NCBI GenBank assembly: GCA_964467005.1
Contig: CAYXPI010000101.1
Location: 1-13,237, forward strand
Direction: 5' to 3'
Origin: Thermohalobaculum sp964467005
GTDB taxonomy: Bacteria; Pseudomonadota; Alphaproteobacteria; Rhodobacterales; Rhodobacteraceae
Length of the DNA: 13,237 nt
The notes below the pieces were generated by a model, which was not told where the DNA came from, did no database searches, and saw nothing but the letters and a program-made list of their open reading frames with translations. Position numbers and translations under genes: made by a program. Shown in pieces: positions 1 through 6,336 of this stretch; position 1 is the first letter of the stretch; the number at the start of each line of letters is the position of its first letter.

Positions 1-740
1 GCCATCTCCGCCAGCTGACCCGAATGGCCGGCGACAACGATGCAGAGCTTGTCGCAGGTGATCGGGCCGCGGGTGGTCTGCACGCCTTTGACGCGCTGAT
101 TCGGCCGGTCGATGCCGGTGACCTCGCATTTCTGGATGATGTCGACGCCGAGCGCCGCCGCCGCCCGGGCATAGCCCCAGGCCACTGCATCATGCCGCGC
201 GGTGCCGCCCCGGGGCTGCCAGAGCCCGCCGAGCACGGGATAGCGCGGCCCCTCGAGATTTATGATCGGGCAGAGCTCCTTGATGCGCTCGGGCCCGACG
301 AGCTCGGATGCGATGCCGGCCAGGCGGTTGGCATGGGCCGTGCGCATCCAGGCGCGGTGCTCGTGCTCGGTCTGCGCCAGCATCAGCACCCCGCGGGGCG
401 AGAACATGATGTTGAAGTTGAGCGCCTGGGAGAGATCTTCGTAGAGGCCCCGCGAGAGCTCGTAGATCGCGGCCGAGGGCGGCTGGAGATAGTTCGATCG
501 GATGATCGTGGTGTTGCGCCCGGTGTTGCCCCCGCCGAGCCAGCCCTTCTCGAGCACCGCCACATTGGTCACGCCATGGTTCTTCGCGAGGTAGTAGGCC
601 GTGGCGAGCCCGTGGCCGCCCCCGCCCACCACGAGCACGTCGTAGTGGGTCTTGGGCTCCGGATCGCCCCAGGCCTTCTCCCACCCCTGATGGTAGCGCG
701 CGGCCTCGCGGGCGACGGCGAAGGCGGAGTAGTGTTTCAT
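1..740 (-). CDS. soxB: sarcosine oxidase beta subunit, N-terminal part (cut by window edge)
   Basis: This is the first 246 codons of a flavoprotein oxidoreductase; the 3' part lies beyond base 1. The family oxidatively demethylates sarcosine to glycine as the beta chain of the alpha-beta-gamma-delta complex. The translation starts MKHYSAFAVAREAARYHQGW. A Rossmann FAD-binding stretch follows at residues 33-52 (DVLVVGGGGHGLATAYYLAK), and the acidic end of the second strand is the Glu in VLEKGW near residue 64. The motif GRNTTIIRSNYL at about 74-85 is strongly characteristic of SoxB. His183 in ARHDAVAWGY lies in the region where, as I recall, this family carries FMN covalently. The start is supported by GGGAG (bases 748-752) 7 nt upstream. 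A single-subunit sarcosine or dimethylglycine oxidase is less likely given these motifs. The soxD, soxA and soxG genes usually follow in the same direction, which would be outside the window. Confidence 0.9.
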   Translation of the reverse strand, partial: MKHYSAFAVAREAARYHQGWEKAWGDPEPKTHYDVLVVGGGGHGLATAYYLAKNHGVTNVAVLEKGWLGGGNTGRNTTIIRSNYLQPPSAAIYELSRGLYEDLSQALNFNIMFSPRGVLMLAQTEHEHRAWMRTAHANRLAGIASELVGPERIKELCPIINLEGPRYPVLGGLWQPRGGTARHDAVAWGYARAAAALGVDIIQKCEVTGIDRPNQRVKGVQTTRGPITCDKLCIVVAGHSGQLAEM

Positions 741-929
741 CGGTCGGCTCCCATGGGCGACATCGGTCGTGCTTAGGGTGCCGGATAGGGCGGCCGATCT
801 CAAGCCGCTCGGGCGAAAGCGCCGCTCCCGCGCACGCATGCGACAGCCTGGACCGGCGCGGGGCGCCTGCGCCCGTTGCGGCCGGCGCATCGGCTCGCTA
901 GGTGCTAGAAAACCGGGAGGCCGCGACCG
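741..929. promoter_or_regulatory. divergent intergenic spacer between soxB and ccmI
   Basis: These 189 bp must hold the promoters for both divergent genes unless soxB is read from further away. I see a perfect inverted repeat, GGGCGC-ct-GCGCCC, at 861-874, an 8-bp palindrome CGCATGCG at 835-842, and a GTGCTAGA motif at 902-909 that resembles an extended -10. The ccmI ribosome binding site GGGAGG is at 915-920, 9 nt before its ATG. No convincing -35 box can be paired with the -10-like motif, and short palindromes are expected by chance at this GC content, so no operator is claimed. Confidence 0.35.
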
Positions 930-2156
930 ATGATCGACTTTGTCCTTGCCGCCGCCGCGCTCGGGGCGCTCACCGCGCTCGCGGTCGTCTTCCCGCTCTG
1001 GCGCGGCAGCCAGCGCGAGGCAAGCCGCGCGGCGCGCGACGCCGCGATCTTCCGCGATCAGCTCGACGAGTTGGAGCGGGACCGGGCGCGCGGGCTCATC
1101 AGCGAGGCGGAGGCGGCGGGCACCCGGGCCGAGATCTCGCGGCGCCTCATCGCGGCGACCCAGCGCGCGGAGCGGAGCGGCGGCTTCGGCGCGGCCCCCC
1201 GGGCCCGCTCGCGGAGCCTTGCGGCCGCCGGTCTTCTCGCCGTGCCGCTCTTGGGGGCGGCGGTCTATCTCTCCACCGGCGCGCCCGGATACCGCGACAC
1301 GCCCTTCGCCGAGCGGACCGCCGCCGAGCGCCGGGCGGGGGTCGCCGAGCTTCCGGGCCAGCGGATGGGCCAGGCGGAGGCGGAGGCCGCGGCCCGCGCC
1401 GAGGGGCGGCTGCCAAAGCCCGAGATTCGGGGTGGGGCGGACCCCCGCGCGGCGGAGGTCGCCGCGCTCGCAGCGGAGGTGGCCGGCGATCCCGAAGCCG
1501 TGGAGGCGCGCGGCCATCTCGCCCAGGCCTACATGCAGCGCGGGCGCTTCGCCGAGGCCGCAGCGCTCTATGGCGAGATGATCCGCCTCCTCGCGCCCCG
1601 GGTCGAGGGCGGGCTGTTCACCGCCCGGGCCGAGGCTCTGGTGCTGGCTGCGGGGGGATATGTGTCGCCGGAGGCCGAGACGGCGCTCCGGCGGGCGCTT
1701 CGGGTCGACGCGCGGGACCCCGTTGCGCGCTACTACGCCGGCCTCGCCATCGCGCAGCAGGGCAACGCGCTGCAGGCGGTGGCGATCTGGGAGGAGCTCG
1801 AGGCCGAGGCACGGCCGGACGATCCCTGGCTGCCGCTGGTCGAGGCCGTGCTCGCCCAGGCGCGCGCCGCGGGGTATGGCGGCCGGCCGCGGGACCCAGC
1901 GGTCGCGGCGGTGCAGGAGATGTCGCCCGAGGAGCGCGCGGCCTTCATGGCGGAGCGGATGGCGTCGCTCGAAGCGCGGCTCACCGACGAAGGCGGTACG
2001 GTGGAGGACTGGGTGATGCTCATCCGCTCCTACCAGCGCTCGGGGCGGCAGGAGGATGCGCGCCGGGCCTACGCGCTCAGCCAGAGGGCGCTCCGCGGCA
2101 GCGAGGCGAGCGCCGTGCGCGAGCAGGCCCTCCTGATGGGCGTGATCTCGGAGTGA
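930..2156 (+). CDS. ccmI: cytochrome c maturation protein CcmI (apocytochrome c chaperone)
   Basis: A 408-residue inner-membrane protein of system I cytochrome c maturation; the family binds apocytochrome c and presents it to the CcmF-CcmH haem ligation complex. Two membrane segments are visible, residues 1-23 and about 96-115. Between them is the cytoplasmic charged loop typical of CcmI, with a coiled-coil-like stretch FRDQLDELERDRARGLIS at 41-58. The periplasmic part from about 185 carries TPR-like helical pairs: HLAQAYMQRGRFAEAAALYG at 196-215, another near 261-295 and a C-terminal one near 357-390. GGGAGG at 915-920 supports the ATG. The gene is apart from ccmE, ccmF and ccmH, which lie on the opposite strand at 6333-9301. 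Its TGA stop overlaps the GTG start of ruvX, which suggests translational coupling. Confidence 0.93.
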   Translation: MIDFVLAAAALGALTALAVVFPLWRGSQREASRAARDAAIFRDQLDELERDRARGLISEAEAAGTRAEISRRLIAATQRAERSGGFGAAPRARSRSLAAAGLLAVPLLGAAVYLSTGAPGYRDTPFAERTAAERRAGVAELPGQRMGQAEAEAAARAEGRLPKPEIRGGADPRAAEVAALAAEVAGDPEAVEARGHLAQAYMQRGRFAEAAALYGEMIRLLAPRVEGGLFTARAEALVLAAGGYVSPEAETALRRALRVDARDPVARYYAGLAIAQQGNALQAVAIWEELEAEARPDDPWLPLVEAVLAQARAAGYGGRPRDPAVAAVQEMSPEERAAFMAERMASLEARLTDEGGTVEDWVMLIRSYQRSGRQEDARRAYALSQRALRGSEASAVREQALLMGVISE

Positions 2157-2632
2157 GCGCGCCGATTCACGAGGATGTGACGGCGCTCGCCGGCCGGCCG
2201 GGGGCGCTCATGGGCCTCGATCTCGGAACCCGGACCATCGGCGTCGCGGTGTCGGACGGCCTGCGCCTCGCCGCGAGTGGACTCGAGACCATCCGGCGCA
2301 CGAAGTTTCGCGCCGACGCCGCGCGACTGGCGGAAATCGTGGCCGGCCGCGGGATCGTCGGCGTGGTGCTCGGCCTGCCCCGCAACATGGACGGCAGCGA
2401 GGGCCCGCGCGCCCAGTCCACCCGCGCCTTCGCCCGCAATCTAGCGGGCGCCCTGCCCGTCGCGATCGCGTTCTGGGACGAGCGGCTCTCGACCGTCGCC
2501 GTCGAACGTGCCCTGATTGCGGCGGATTCGTCTCGTAAACGTCGCGCCGAGGTCGTCGATAAGCTCGCGGCCGCGTACATCCTGCAAGGCGCGCTGGACC
2601 GGCTCGCCGCTTTCAAAGGACCCGACGCATGA
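2153..2632 (+). CDS. ruvX: RuvX/YqgF family Holliday junction resolvase-like nuclease
   Basis: A 159-residue RNase H-fold protein of the YqgF/RuvX family, proposed to act on Holliday junctions or in pre-16S rRNA 5' end maturation. The fold's acidic residues are visible: Asp23 in GLDLGTRTIGVAVSDG (21-36), Glu110 in FWDERLST (107-114) and Asp136 in VVDKLAAAYILQ. GLPRNMDGSEG at 74-84 is the conserved loop. I chose GTG at 2153, which overlaps the ccmI stop as GTGA. It keeps the short N-terminal extension (SAPIHEDVTALAGRPGALMG) that I recall from Rhodobacterales homologues. The alternative ATG at 2210 would also leave a complete core domain. A much longer open frame runs upstream inside ccmI in a GC-rich shadow frame and is not part of the protein. 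The stop overlaps the next gene by ATGA. Confidence 0.92.
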   Translation: MSAPIHEDVTALAGRPGALMGLDLGTRTIGVAVSDGLRLAASGLETIRRTKFRADAARLAEIVAGRGIVGVVLGLPRNMDGSEGPRAQSTRAFARNLAGALPVAIAFWDERLSTVAVERALIAADSSRKRRAEVVDKLAAAYILQGALDRLAAFKGPDA

Positions 2633-2871
2633 CCGACGACCTCACGCCCCTCTGGCGCCGCGACGAGATCGAGTCCCCCTGCGTGCAGATCTGCATGCTG
2701 CATCCGGAGACCGGGCTCTGCGTGGGCTGCGGGCGGACCGGCGACGAGATCGGGCGGTGGACGCGGATGGGCGCGGCCGAGCGCCGACGCATCATGGACG
2801 CGCTCCCGGGGCGGGTCGCGGCCCCCACGGCGCGCCGGGGCGGTGCCTCCCGCCGCCGAGGCCCCGGGTAA
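2629..2871 (+). CDS. DUF1289 family small cysteine-rich protein
   Basis: An 80-residue protein with four cysteines, 18, 22, 31 and 34, in a C-x3-C-x8-C-x2-C arrangement (SPCVQIC...GLCVGCGRT). It is followed by the tract EIGRWTRMGAAERRRIM typical of DUF1289. The cysteines suggest a metal or iron-sulfur site, but the family's function is not established. The last 20 residues (arginine-, glycine- and alanine-rich) look unstructured and basic. The ATG overlaps the ruvX TGA as ATGA (2629-2632), so it is probably translated from the ccmI-ruvX transcript. A short GC hairpin, CCGGG-taaccg-CCCGG at 2864-2879, spans the stop codon but has no T tract, so I do not call it a terminator. Confidence 0.88.
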   Translation: MTDDLTPLWRRDEIESPCVQICMLHPETGLCVGCGRTGDEIGRWTRMGAAERRRIMDALPGRVAAPTARRGGASRRRGPG

Positions 2872-2993
2872 CCGCCCGGTCATTCGGACATAGGATGCTA
2901 CCTTTCGTGAAACGGGCGTGCTAGAGTGCCGCAGGGTGGAGGAAAACGTCGACTGCGTCGCCGTCGTCAGCTTGCAGACAGACAGGACCGACT
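2872..2993 (+). promoter_or_regulatory. spacer before the protease gene with possible -10 element
   Basis: This 122-bp gap is visibly less GC-rich than its surroundings. GTGCTAGAGT at 2918-2927 resembles the extended -10 seen upstream of two other genes here. The stretch 16-18 bp upstream (around ACCTTT) is a poor match to TTGACA. A weak Shine-Dalgarno, AGGA at 2984-2987, precedes the ATG at 2994 by 6 nt. The first base of the transcript cannot be fixed from sequence alone. Confidence 0.25.
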
Positions 2994-3752
2994 ATGCTGT
3001 TTTGGCCTTTCGTGATCATCGGGGCTGTCGTGATCAGTCTCATGGCCGCGAGCAATCAGAGCGCCTCTGCGGCGCAGATGGACCGCGACACCGTCCAGGG
3101 TCTCTTCATCGTCGTTCTCATGGGCATCGTCATCGTGACGTTGATCGCCCGGCTCGTGCTGCGGAGCCGGCGGCATGTGTTCGTCCGCTCGCTGGTCTGG
3201 ACCGGGATCGGCGTTCTGATCGGCGCGGGCTATCTGCACCGCGACCAGGCCGGCTATGTGTGGGACCGGATCCGCGGCGAGCTCGTGCCGAGCCTCGCCA
3301 TCGTGCACACGCCAGGGGAGGTTGAGCTCCGACGGGCGTGGGACGGGCATTTCCGCGCCGATGCGCGGATCAATGGGCGCCCGCTTCGGATGATGGTCGA
3401 CACCGGCGCCTCCATGGTGCTCATCCCCTTCGAGCGCGCCGCGGCCATCGGGATCGACCCCGAGCTTCTCCGGTTCTCCATGCTGGTCTCCACCGCCAAC
3501 GGGACGACGACGGTCGCGCCGGTGCGCCTCACCACCGTGCAGGTGGGGCCCATCGTGGTGCGCGACGTGGAGGCGGCGGTCGCCCGTCGAAACCGCCTCG
3601 CGACGCCGCTTCTCGGCATGAGCTTCATCGAGGAGATGACCGAGACGACCTTCCGCGGCGACCGCTTGCTCCTCCGTCACGGGACGGCGGACCCGCGGGC
3701 CTGGGTGCTGAAGGGCGGGCCCGAGGGTGGCGCGAGCCTCGAGCGCCCCTGA
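2994..3752 (+). CDS. membrane-anchored retropepsin-like aspartic protease (clan AA, TIGR02281-type)
   Basis: A 252-residue protein with hydrophobic segments at about 2-18, 36-56 and 66-80, followed by a soluble domain from about residue 95. That domain holds the retropepsin signature MMVDTGASMVLIP (133-145) with catalytic Asp136-Thr137-Gly138, and the downstream family motif LLGMSFIEEM at 206-215. Only one DTG is present, so, as in retropepsins, an active site would need a homodimer. Physiological substrates of this bacterial group are not known to me. The topology suggests the catalytic domain is on the periplasmic side, but that depends on the segment count and is inference. The gene meets the dioxygenase gene tail to tail with 7 bp between stops. 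Related proteins are common in Alphaproteobacteria. Confidence 0.88.
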   Translation: MLFWPFVIIGAVVISLMAASNQSASAAQMDRDTVQGLFIVVLMGIVIVTLIARLVLRSRRHVFVRSLVWTGIGVLIGAGYLHRDQAGYVWDRIRGELVPSLAIVHTPGEVELRRAWDGHFRADARINGRPLRMMVDTGASMVLIPFERAAAIGIDPELLRFSMLVSTANGTTTVAPVRLTTVQVGPIVVRDVEAAVARRNRLATPLLGMSFIEEMTETTFRGDRLLLRHGTADPRAWVLKGGPEGGASLERP

Positions 3753-3759
3753 CCCGGCC

Positions 3760-4566
3760 TCAAGGATCGGAGAGCCACCAGCCCGGCCCCCGCCCCGGCC
3801 GGGGATCCGGGCGAAAATAGGCGATGGCGCGGGGCGGCCCCGGCGGCGCCTGCCACGGCCCAACCCCGTGAAGCGCAAGGCGGTGGGCCAGCACGGCCTC
3901 CCCCGGACGCGCCTGGATCTCCACCCGCCGGCAGCGGTCGAACGCCTCGCGCCGCGCCGCCTGATAGGCCTCGGTCACATCCTCCGCGGCCCAACTCTCG
4001 GGCGGGATGCCGGCCAACCGTGCGCGAAAGGCGCGGCGCATCACCTCCTGCGACCCCTCCCAGAGGACGAAGGGCGCGGCCCCCGGGGCGCTCTCGCCGA
4101 GGGGCAGGCCGAGGAGGAAGCCGTGGACCTCGCCGAGGCTCCGGCGCCGGTCCGCGTCCCGCAAGAGCCCGTCGACATGGGCCGCGTCCCGCCGGAGGCG
4201 ATAGCCGAAGGCCGCTTCCGTCTCCCCGTCCCAGGGCTGAGGGTAGCCCGGATAGCACACCGAGATCTGCGCCCGGTCCCATGCGAGCTCCGCGAGGCCA
4301 AGACGGTCGGCCACGAAATCCACCGCCCGGCCGGCAAGCGGCGGAACCCGCCCCGGCACGCCGCCATCCGCGCCGTTTGGAAAAACGTTGACGCCGGCAA
4401 ACCATGTGCCCCCGCAGCGGAGCCAGGCGGCCCGCTCGCTCGGATCCTCCGCCAGGGCCAGGGCGATGGGGGCCGCCGCCGCCACCCAGGCCGAGACGAC
4501 CGGTTCGGCGGGAAACACCGTCCACCCCCGATCGAAGAAGTCGGCCGCGTGGTCCCGCGCCGTCAT
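3760..4566 (-). CDS. phytanoyl-CoA dioxygenase (PhyH)-like Fe(II)/2-oxoglutarate oxygenase
   Basis: A 268-residue protein that reads as a non-haem Fe(II)/2-oxoglutarate dioxygenase of the PhyH superfamily. The likely facial triad is His130 and Asp132 (AAHVDGLL) plus His233 (HRLALHGVGPW). Arg246 in PPRAIAYFRP sits 13 residues later, where the 2-oxoglutarate carboxylate is bound in this fold. The N-terminal DFFDRGWTVFP is also typical of the superfamily. The substrate cannot be read from the sequence; PhyH-like enzymes hydroxylate lipids, small metabolites and natural products. The ATG overlaps the dusA TGA (ATGA, 4563-4566), so the two are probably co-translated. The HVDG, distal HG and Arg elements all seem intact, so there is no sign of decay. 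Confidence 0.83.
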   Translation of the reverse strand: MTARDHAADFFDRGWTVFPAEPVVSAWVAAAAPIALALAEDPSERAAWLRCGGTWFAGVNVFPNGADGGVPGRVPPLAGRAVDFVADRLGLAELAWDRAQISVCYPGYPQPWDGETEAAFGYRLRRDAAHVDGLLRDADRRRSLGEVHGFLLGLPLGESAPGAAPFVLWEGSQEVMRRAFRARLAGIPPESWAAEDVTEAYQAARREAFDRCRRVEIQARPGEAVLAHRLALHGVGPWQAPPGPPRAIAYFRPDPRPGRGPGWWLSDP

Positions 4567-5579
4567 TCCGCGGCCCGCGCGGGCTCCGGGGCGATCGCGT
4601 CCAGCGCGGCGAGAAGAAGCTCCGGCCCGGCCCCAGGCCGCCCTGCGCCGTCGGAGAGCATCCGCCGCCAGTGGCGCGCGCCCGGCCGGCCGGCGAAGGC
4701 GCCGAGCATGTGCCGGGTGATCTGGTGGAGGCGCACGCCTCGCGCGCGCTCCCGCTCGATATAGGGCAGCATCGCGCGCACCGCCTCCGCTGGGCCGATA
4801 TCGGGGCCAGGCGCGCCCCAGAGCCGCCGGTCGGCCGCGCCGAAGATCCCCACGGGATCGTGATAGGCCGCGCGGCCCACCATTACGCCGGGGAAATGCT
4901 GGAGATGGTCCTCCACGGCGTCGAGGCTCGGCACGCCACCGTTCAGCACGACCGTGAGCTCAGGCCGCGCCGCCGCCACTCGGCGCACGAGCGCGTGGTC
5001 GAGGGGCGGCACGCTGCGGTTCTCCTTCGGGCTCAAGCCCTGAAGCCACGCCTTGCGTGCATGGACGACGAACACCCGCACCCCCGCCTCCGCGACCGTG
5101 TCGAGAAAGCCCGGCAGCGCCGCCTCCGGGTCCTGCTCGTCCACCCCGATCCGGCATTTCACCGTGATCTCCGGCCCCCGCGACCCTGCGGCCTGGCGCA
5201 TGGCGGCGCAGCAGCGGGCGACGCGCGCGGGCTCGCGCATCAGGCAGGCCCCGAACGCACCGGACTGGACTCGGTCCGAGGGGCAGCCGACATTGAGATT
5301 GATCTCCGCGAAGCCGAAGGGCCGTGCCATCTCCACCGCCCGGGCGAGCATCTCCGGATCCGAGCCGCCGAGCTGGAGCGCCAATGGGTGCTCGGCGGGG
5401 TCGTGGTCCAGCAGCCACTCCGCCTGTCCGAGAACGAGGCCCGACGCGGTCACCATTTCCGTGTAGAGGAGCGCGTGGCGGGACAGGGCGCGGTGGAACC
5501 GCCGGCAGTGGCGGTCGGTCCAGTCCATCATGGGCGCCGCAGAGAGGCGGCGGGCGCGGTGCAGGTCAGAGAGCGACAT
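4563..5579 (-). CDS. dusA: tRNA-dihydrouridine synthase A
   Basis: A 338-residue FMN enzyme that reduces uridine to dihydrouridine in the tRNA D-loop; DusA acts on U20/U20a. Diagnostic motifs are SAAPMMDWTDRHCRRF (13-28), YTEMVTA (39-45), INLNVGCPSDRVQSGAFGA (93-111) with the catalytic Cys99, VKCRIGVD (140-147), VVHARKAWLQGLSPKENR (171-188) and LNGGV (212-216). The LSPKENR stretch after the active-site region favours DusA over DusB or DusC. The ATG has no good Shine-Dalgarno: the nearest GGAG is about 16 nt away, and a GC hairpin (5601-5620) lies just upstream. No in-frame GTG or TTG lies immediately upstream, and the start matches the family's usual N-terminus. It overlaps the downstream dioxygenase by 4 bp. 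Confidence 0.96.
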   Translation of the reverse strand: MSLSDLHRARRLSAAPMMDWTDRHCRRFHRALSRHALLYTEMVTASGLVLGQAEWLLDHDPAEHPLALQLGGSDPEMLARAVEMARPFGFAEINLNVGCPSDRVQSGAFGACLMREPARVARCCAAMRQAAGSRGPEITVKCRIGVDEQDPEAALPGFLDTVAEAGVRVFVVHARKAWLQGLSPKENRSVPPLDHALVRRVAAARPELTVVLNGGVPSLDAVEDHLQHFPGVMVGRAAYHDPVGIFGAADRRLWGAPGPDIGPAEAVRAMLPYIERERARGVRLHQITRHMLGAFAGRPGARHWRRMLSDGAGRPGAGPELLLAALDAIAPEPARAAE

Positions 5580-5600
5580 GACGCGGAGGTAGCGGCTCCG

Positions 5601-5620
5601 GCGCCCGAGGTCCAGGGCGC
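5601..5620 (-). other. GC hairpin in the gap before dusA
   Basis: GCGCCC-tggacctc-GGGCGC forms a perfect 6-bp all-GC stem with an 8-nt loop. It sits inside the 45-bp gap between the acidic protein gene and dusA. There is no T tract after it, so it is not a classical intrinsic terminator. It could affect translation or transcript stability of dusA, whose Shine-Dalgarno is poor. Chance is also plausible at this GC content. Confidence 0.3.
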
Positions 5621-5624
5621 GCGC

Positions 5625-6281
5625 TCACTCCACGCGGATGAACCTGGGCACCGCGAGCTCGGGTTCGTCGTCCTCCGCCTCCGCGTCGTCCTCCGCGAGG
5701 CCGGTGTCCTCGCCGTCCTCTTCGCCCGGGCCTTCCACGCCGGACTGATCGGCCCCCGCCGCGTCGCGGCCCGATTGGTCGATGCCCGCCCGGTCCTCCC
5801 CCGCGCCGTCGAGCCCGCTTGCATCCACGCCGGCGTCGTCCTCGCCGCTCGTGTCCAGCGCGGTCTCCGGCGTGATCTCCTCCGCGCCCTGGCCCTCACG
5901 GCGCGATGCGGCCTCGCCGGTGAACACGAGCGCCGTGTCGGGGTCCAGCTCCTCCGCCCGGGTCTGCGGCTCGGCCTCCGCCCAGTCGCCACCCGAATAG
6001 GTGTCGATCCCGCGGAGCTCGCCATAGCGCATCTGGCAACGGAAGAGCACGCGGGTCCCGTCCTCCTGCGTGGCCCAGGCGCGCACCCAGCGGCGGTTTC
6101 GGCTCTTGCGCTGCGTGATGCGGCTCACCGTGTCGACCGCGTAGGTCTTCTGAAGCTCCTGAAGGCACTGGTCCTCGTTGCTGAGGCGCAGATCCCCCTG
6201 CGCCCGCGGAGACGGCGCGACGCCGACCGAAAACAGGGCCACGAGGAGGCCACACATCCAGATGCGCGCGGTCGGGATCAT
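5625..6281 (-). CDS. exported acidic protein with pentapeptide repeat tail, function unknown
   Basis: I do not recognise this 218-residue protein. It begins with a signal peptide (about residues 1-28, hydrophobic core MCGLLVALFSVGVA, likely cut near SPRAQG). A small basic domain follows at about 30-100 with two cysteines, Cys39 and Cys82, that could form a disulfide; its middle reads RITQRKSRNRRWVRAWA. From about residue 101 to the end it is strongly acidic and low in complexity, including nine consecutive x-D-x-[S/A]-G units at 142-186. The C-terminus is less acidic (ELAVPRFIRVE). GGGAGAG at 6286-6292 supports the ATG. It lies 51 bp after ccmH and 45 bp before dusA on the same strand. The mature protein is probably periplasmic or secreted. 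The tail resembles calcium-binding or disordered acidic segments rather than true pentapeptide-repeat folds, which need Leu or Phe in the centre of each unit. Confidence 0.8.
   Translation of the reverse strand: MIPTARIWMCGLLVALFSVGVAPSPRAQGDLRLSNEDQCLQELQKTYAVDTVSRITQRKSRNRRWVRAWATQEDGTRVLFRCQMRYGELRGIDTYSGGDWAEAEPQTRAEELDPDTALVFTGEAASRREGQGAEEITPETALDTSGEDDAGVDASGLDGAGEDRAGIDQSGRDAAGADQSGVEGPGEEDGEDTGLAEDDAEAEDDEPELAVPRFIRVE
5724..5858 (-). repeat. nine degenerate 15-bp units coding x-D-x-[S/A]-G pentads
   Basis: Residues 142-186 of the acidic exported protein divide exactly into nine pentads: LDTSG, EDDAG, VDASG, LDGAG, EDRAG, IDQSG, RDAAG, ADQSG, VEGPG. Asp (once Glu) is always second and Gly always fifth; the fourth is Ser or Ala except in the last unit (Pro). 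The DNA has diverged more than the protein pattern, so the units look old or selected rather than freshly duplicated. Confidence 0.8.
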
Positions 6282-6306
6282 TCGTCTCTCCCAGAATGTT
6301 TGCGCG

Positions 6307-6336
6307 AGTGTAGCACGTCGACCGCGGCGGCGTCAG
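6307..6336 (-). promoter_or_regulatory. possible sigma70-type promoter for the acidic protein gene
   Basis: Reading the minus strand, CTGACG (6336-6331) is followed by 18 nt and then TACACT (6312-6307) inside an extended GTGCTACACT. Each box matches the consensus at four of six positions. The -35 would overlap the ccmH stop codon. Transcription would start near 6300, leaving about 19 nt with the Shine-Dalgarno at 6286-6292. It would allow transcription of this gene and dusA apart from the ccm genes. This is a by-eye prediction only. Confidence 0.3.

Noticed and set aside
835..874. Palindromes CGCATGCG (835-842) and GGGCGC-ct-GCGCCC (861-874) as a regulator site between soxB and ccmI
   Set aside because: Short GC palindromes are expected by chance here, and nothing links them to a known regulator; kept only as a note on the spacer.
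902..2152. An N-terminal extension of RuvX of about 417 residues from the open frame beginning at 902
   Set aside because: The extension is the shadow frame of ccmI, Arg/Gly-rich, and RuvX proteins are normally about 140-160 residues. The GTG at 2153 gives the right size.
2864..2879. Hairpin CCGGG-taaccg-CCCGG at the DUF1289 stop as a terminator
   Set aside because: Five-base-pair stem, overlaps the stop codon and has no T tract.
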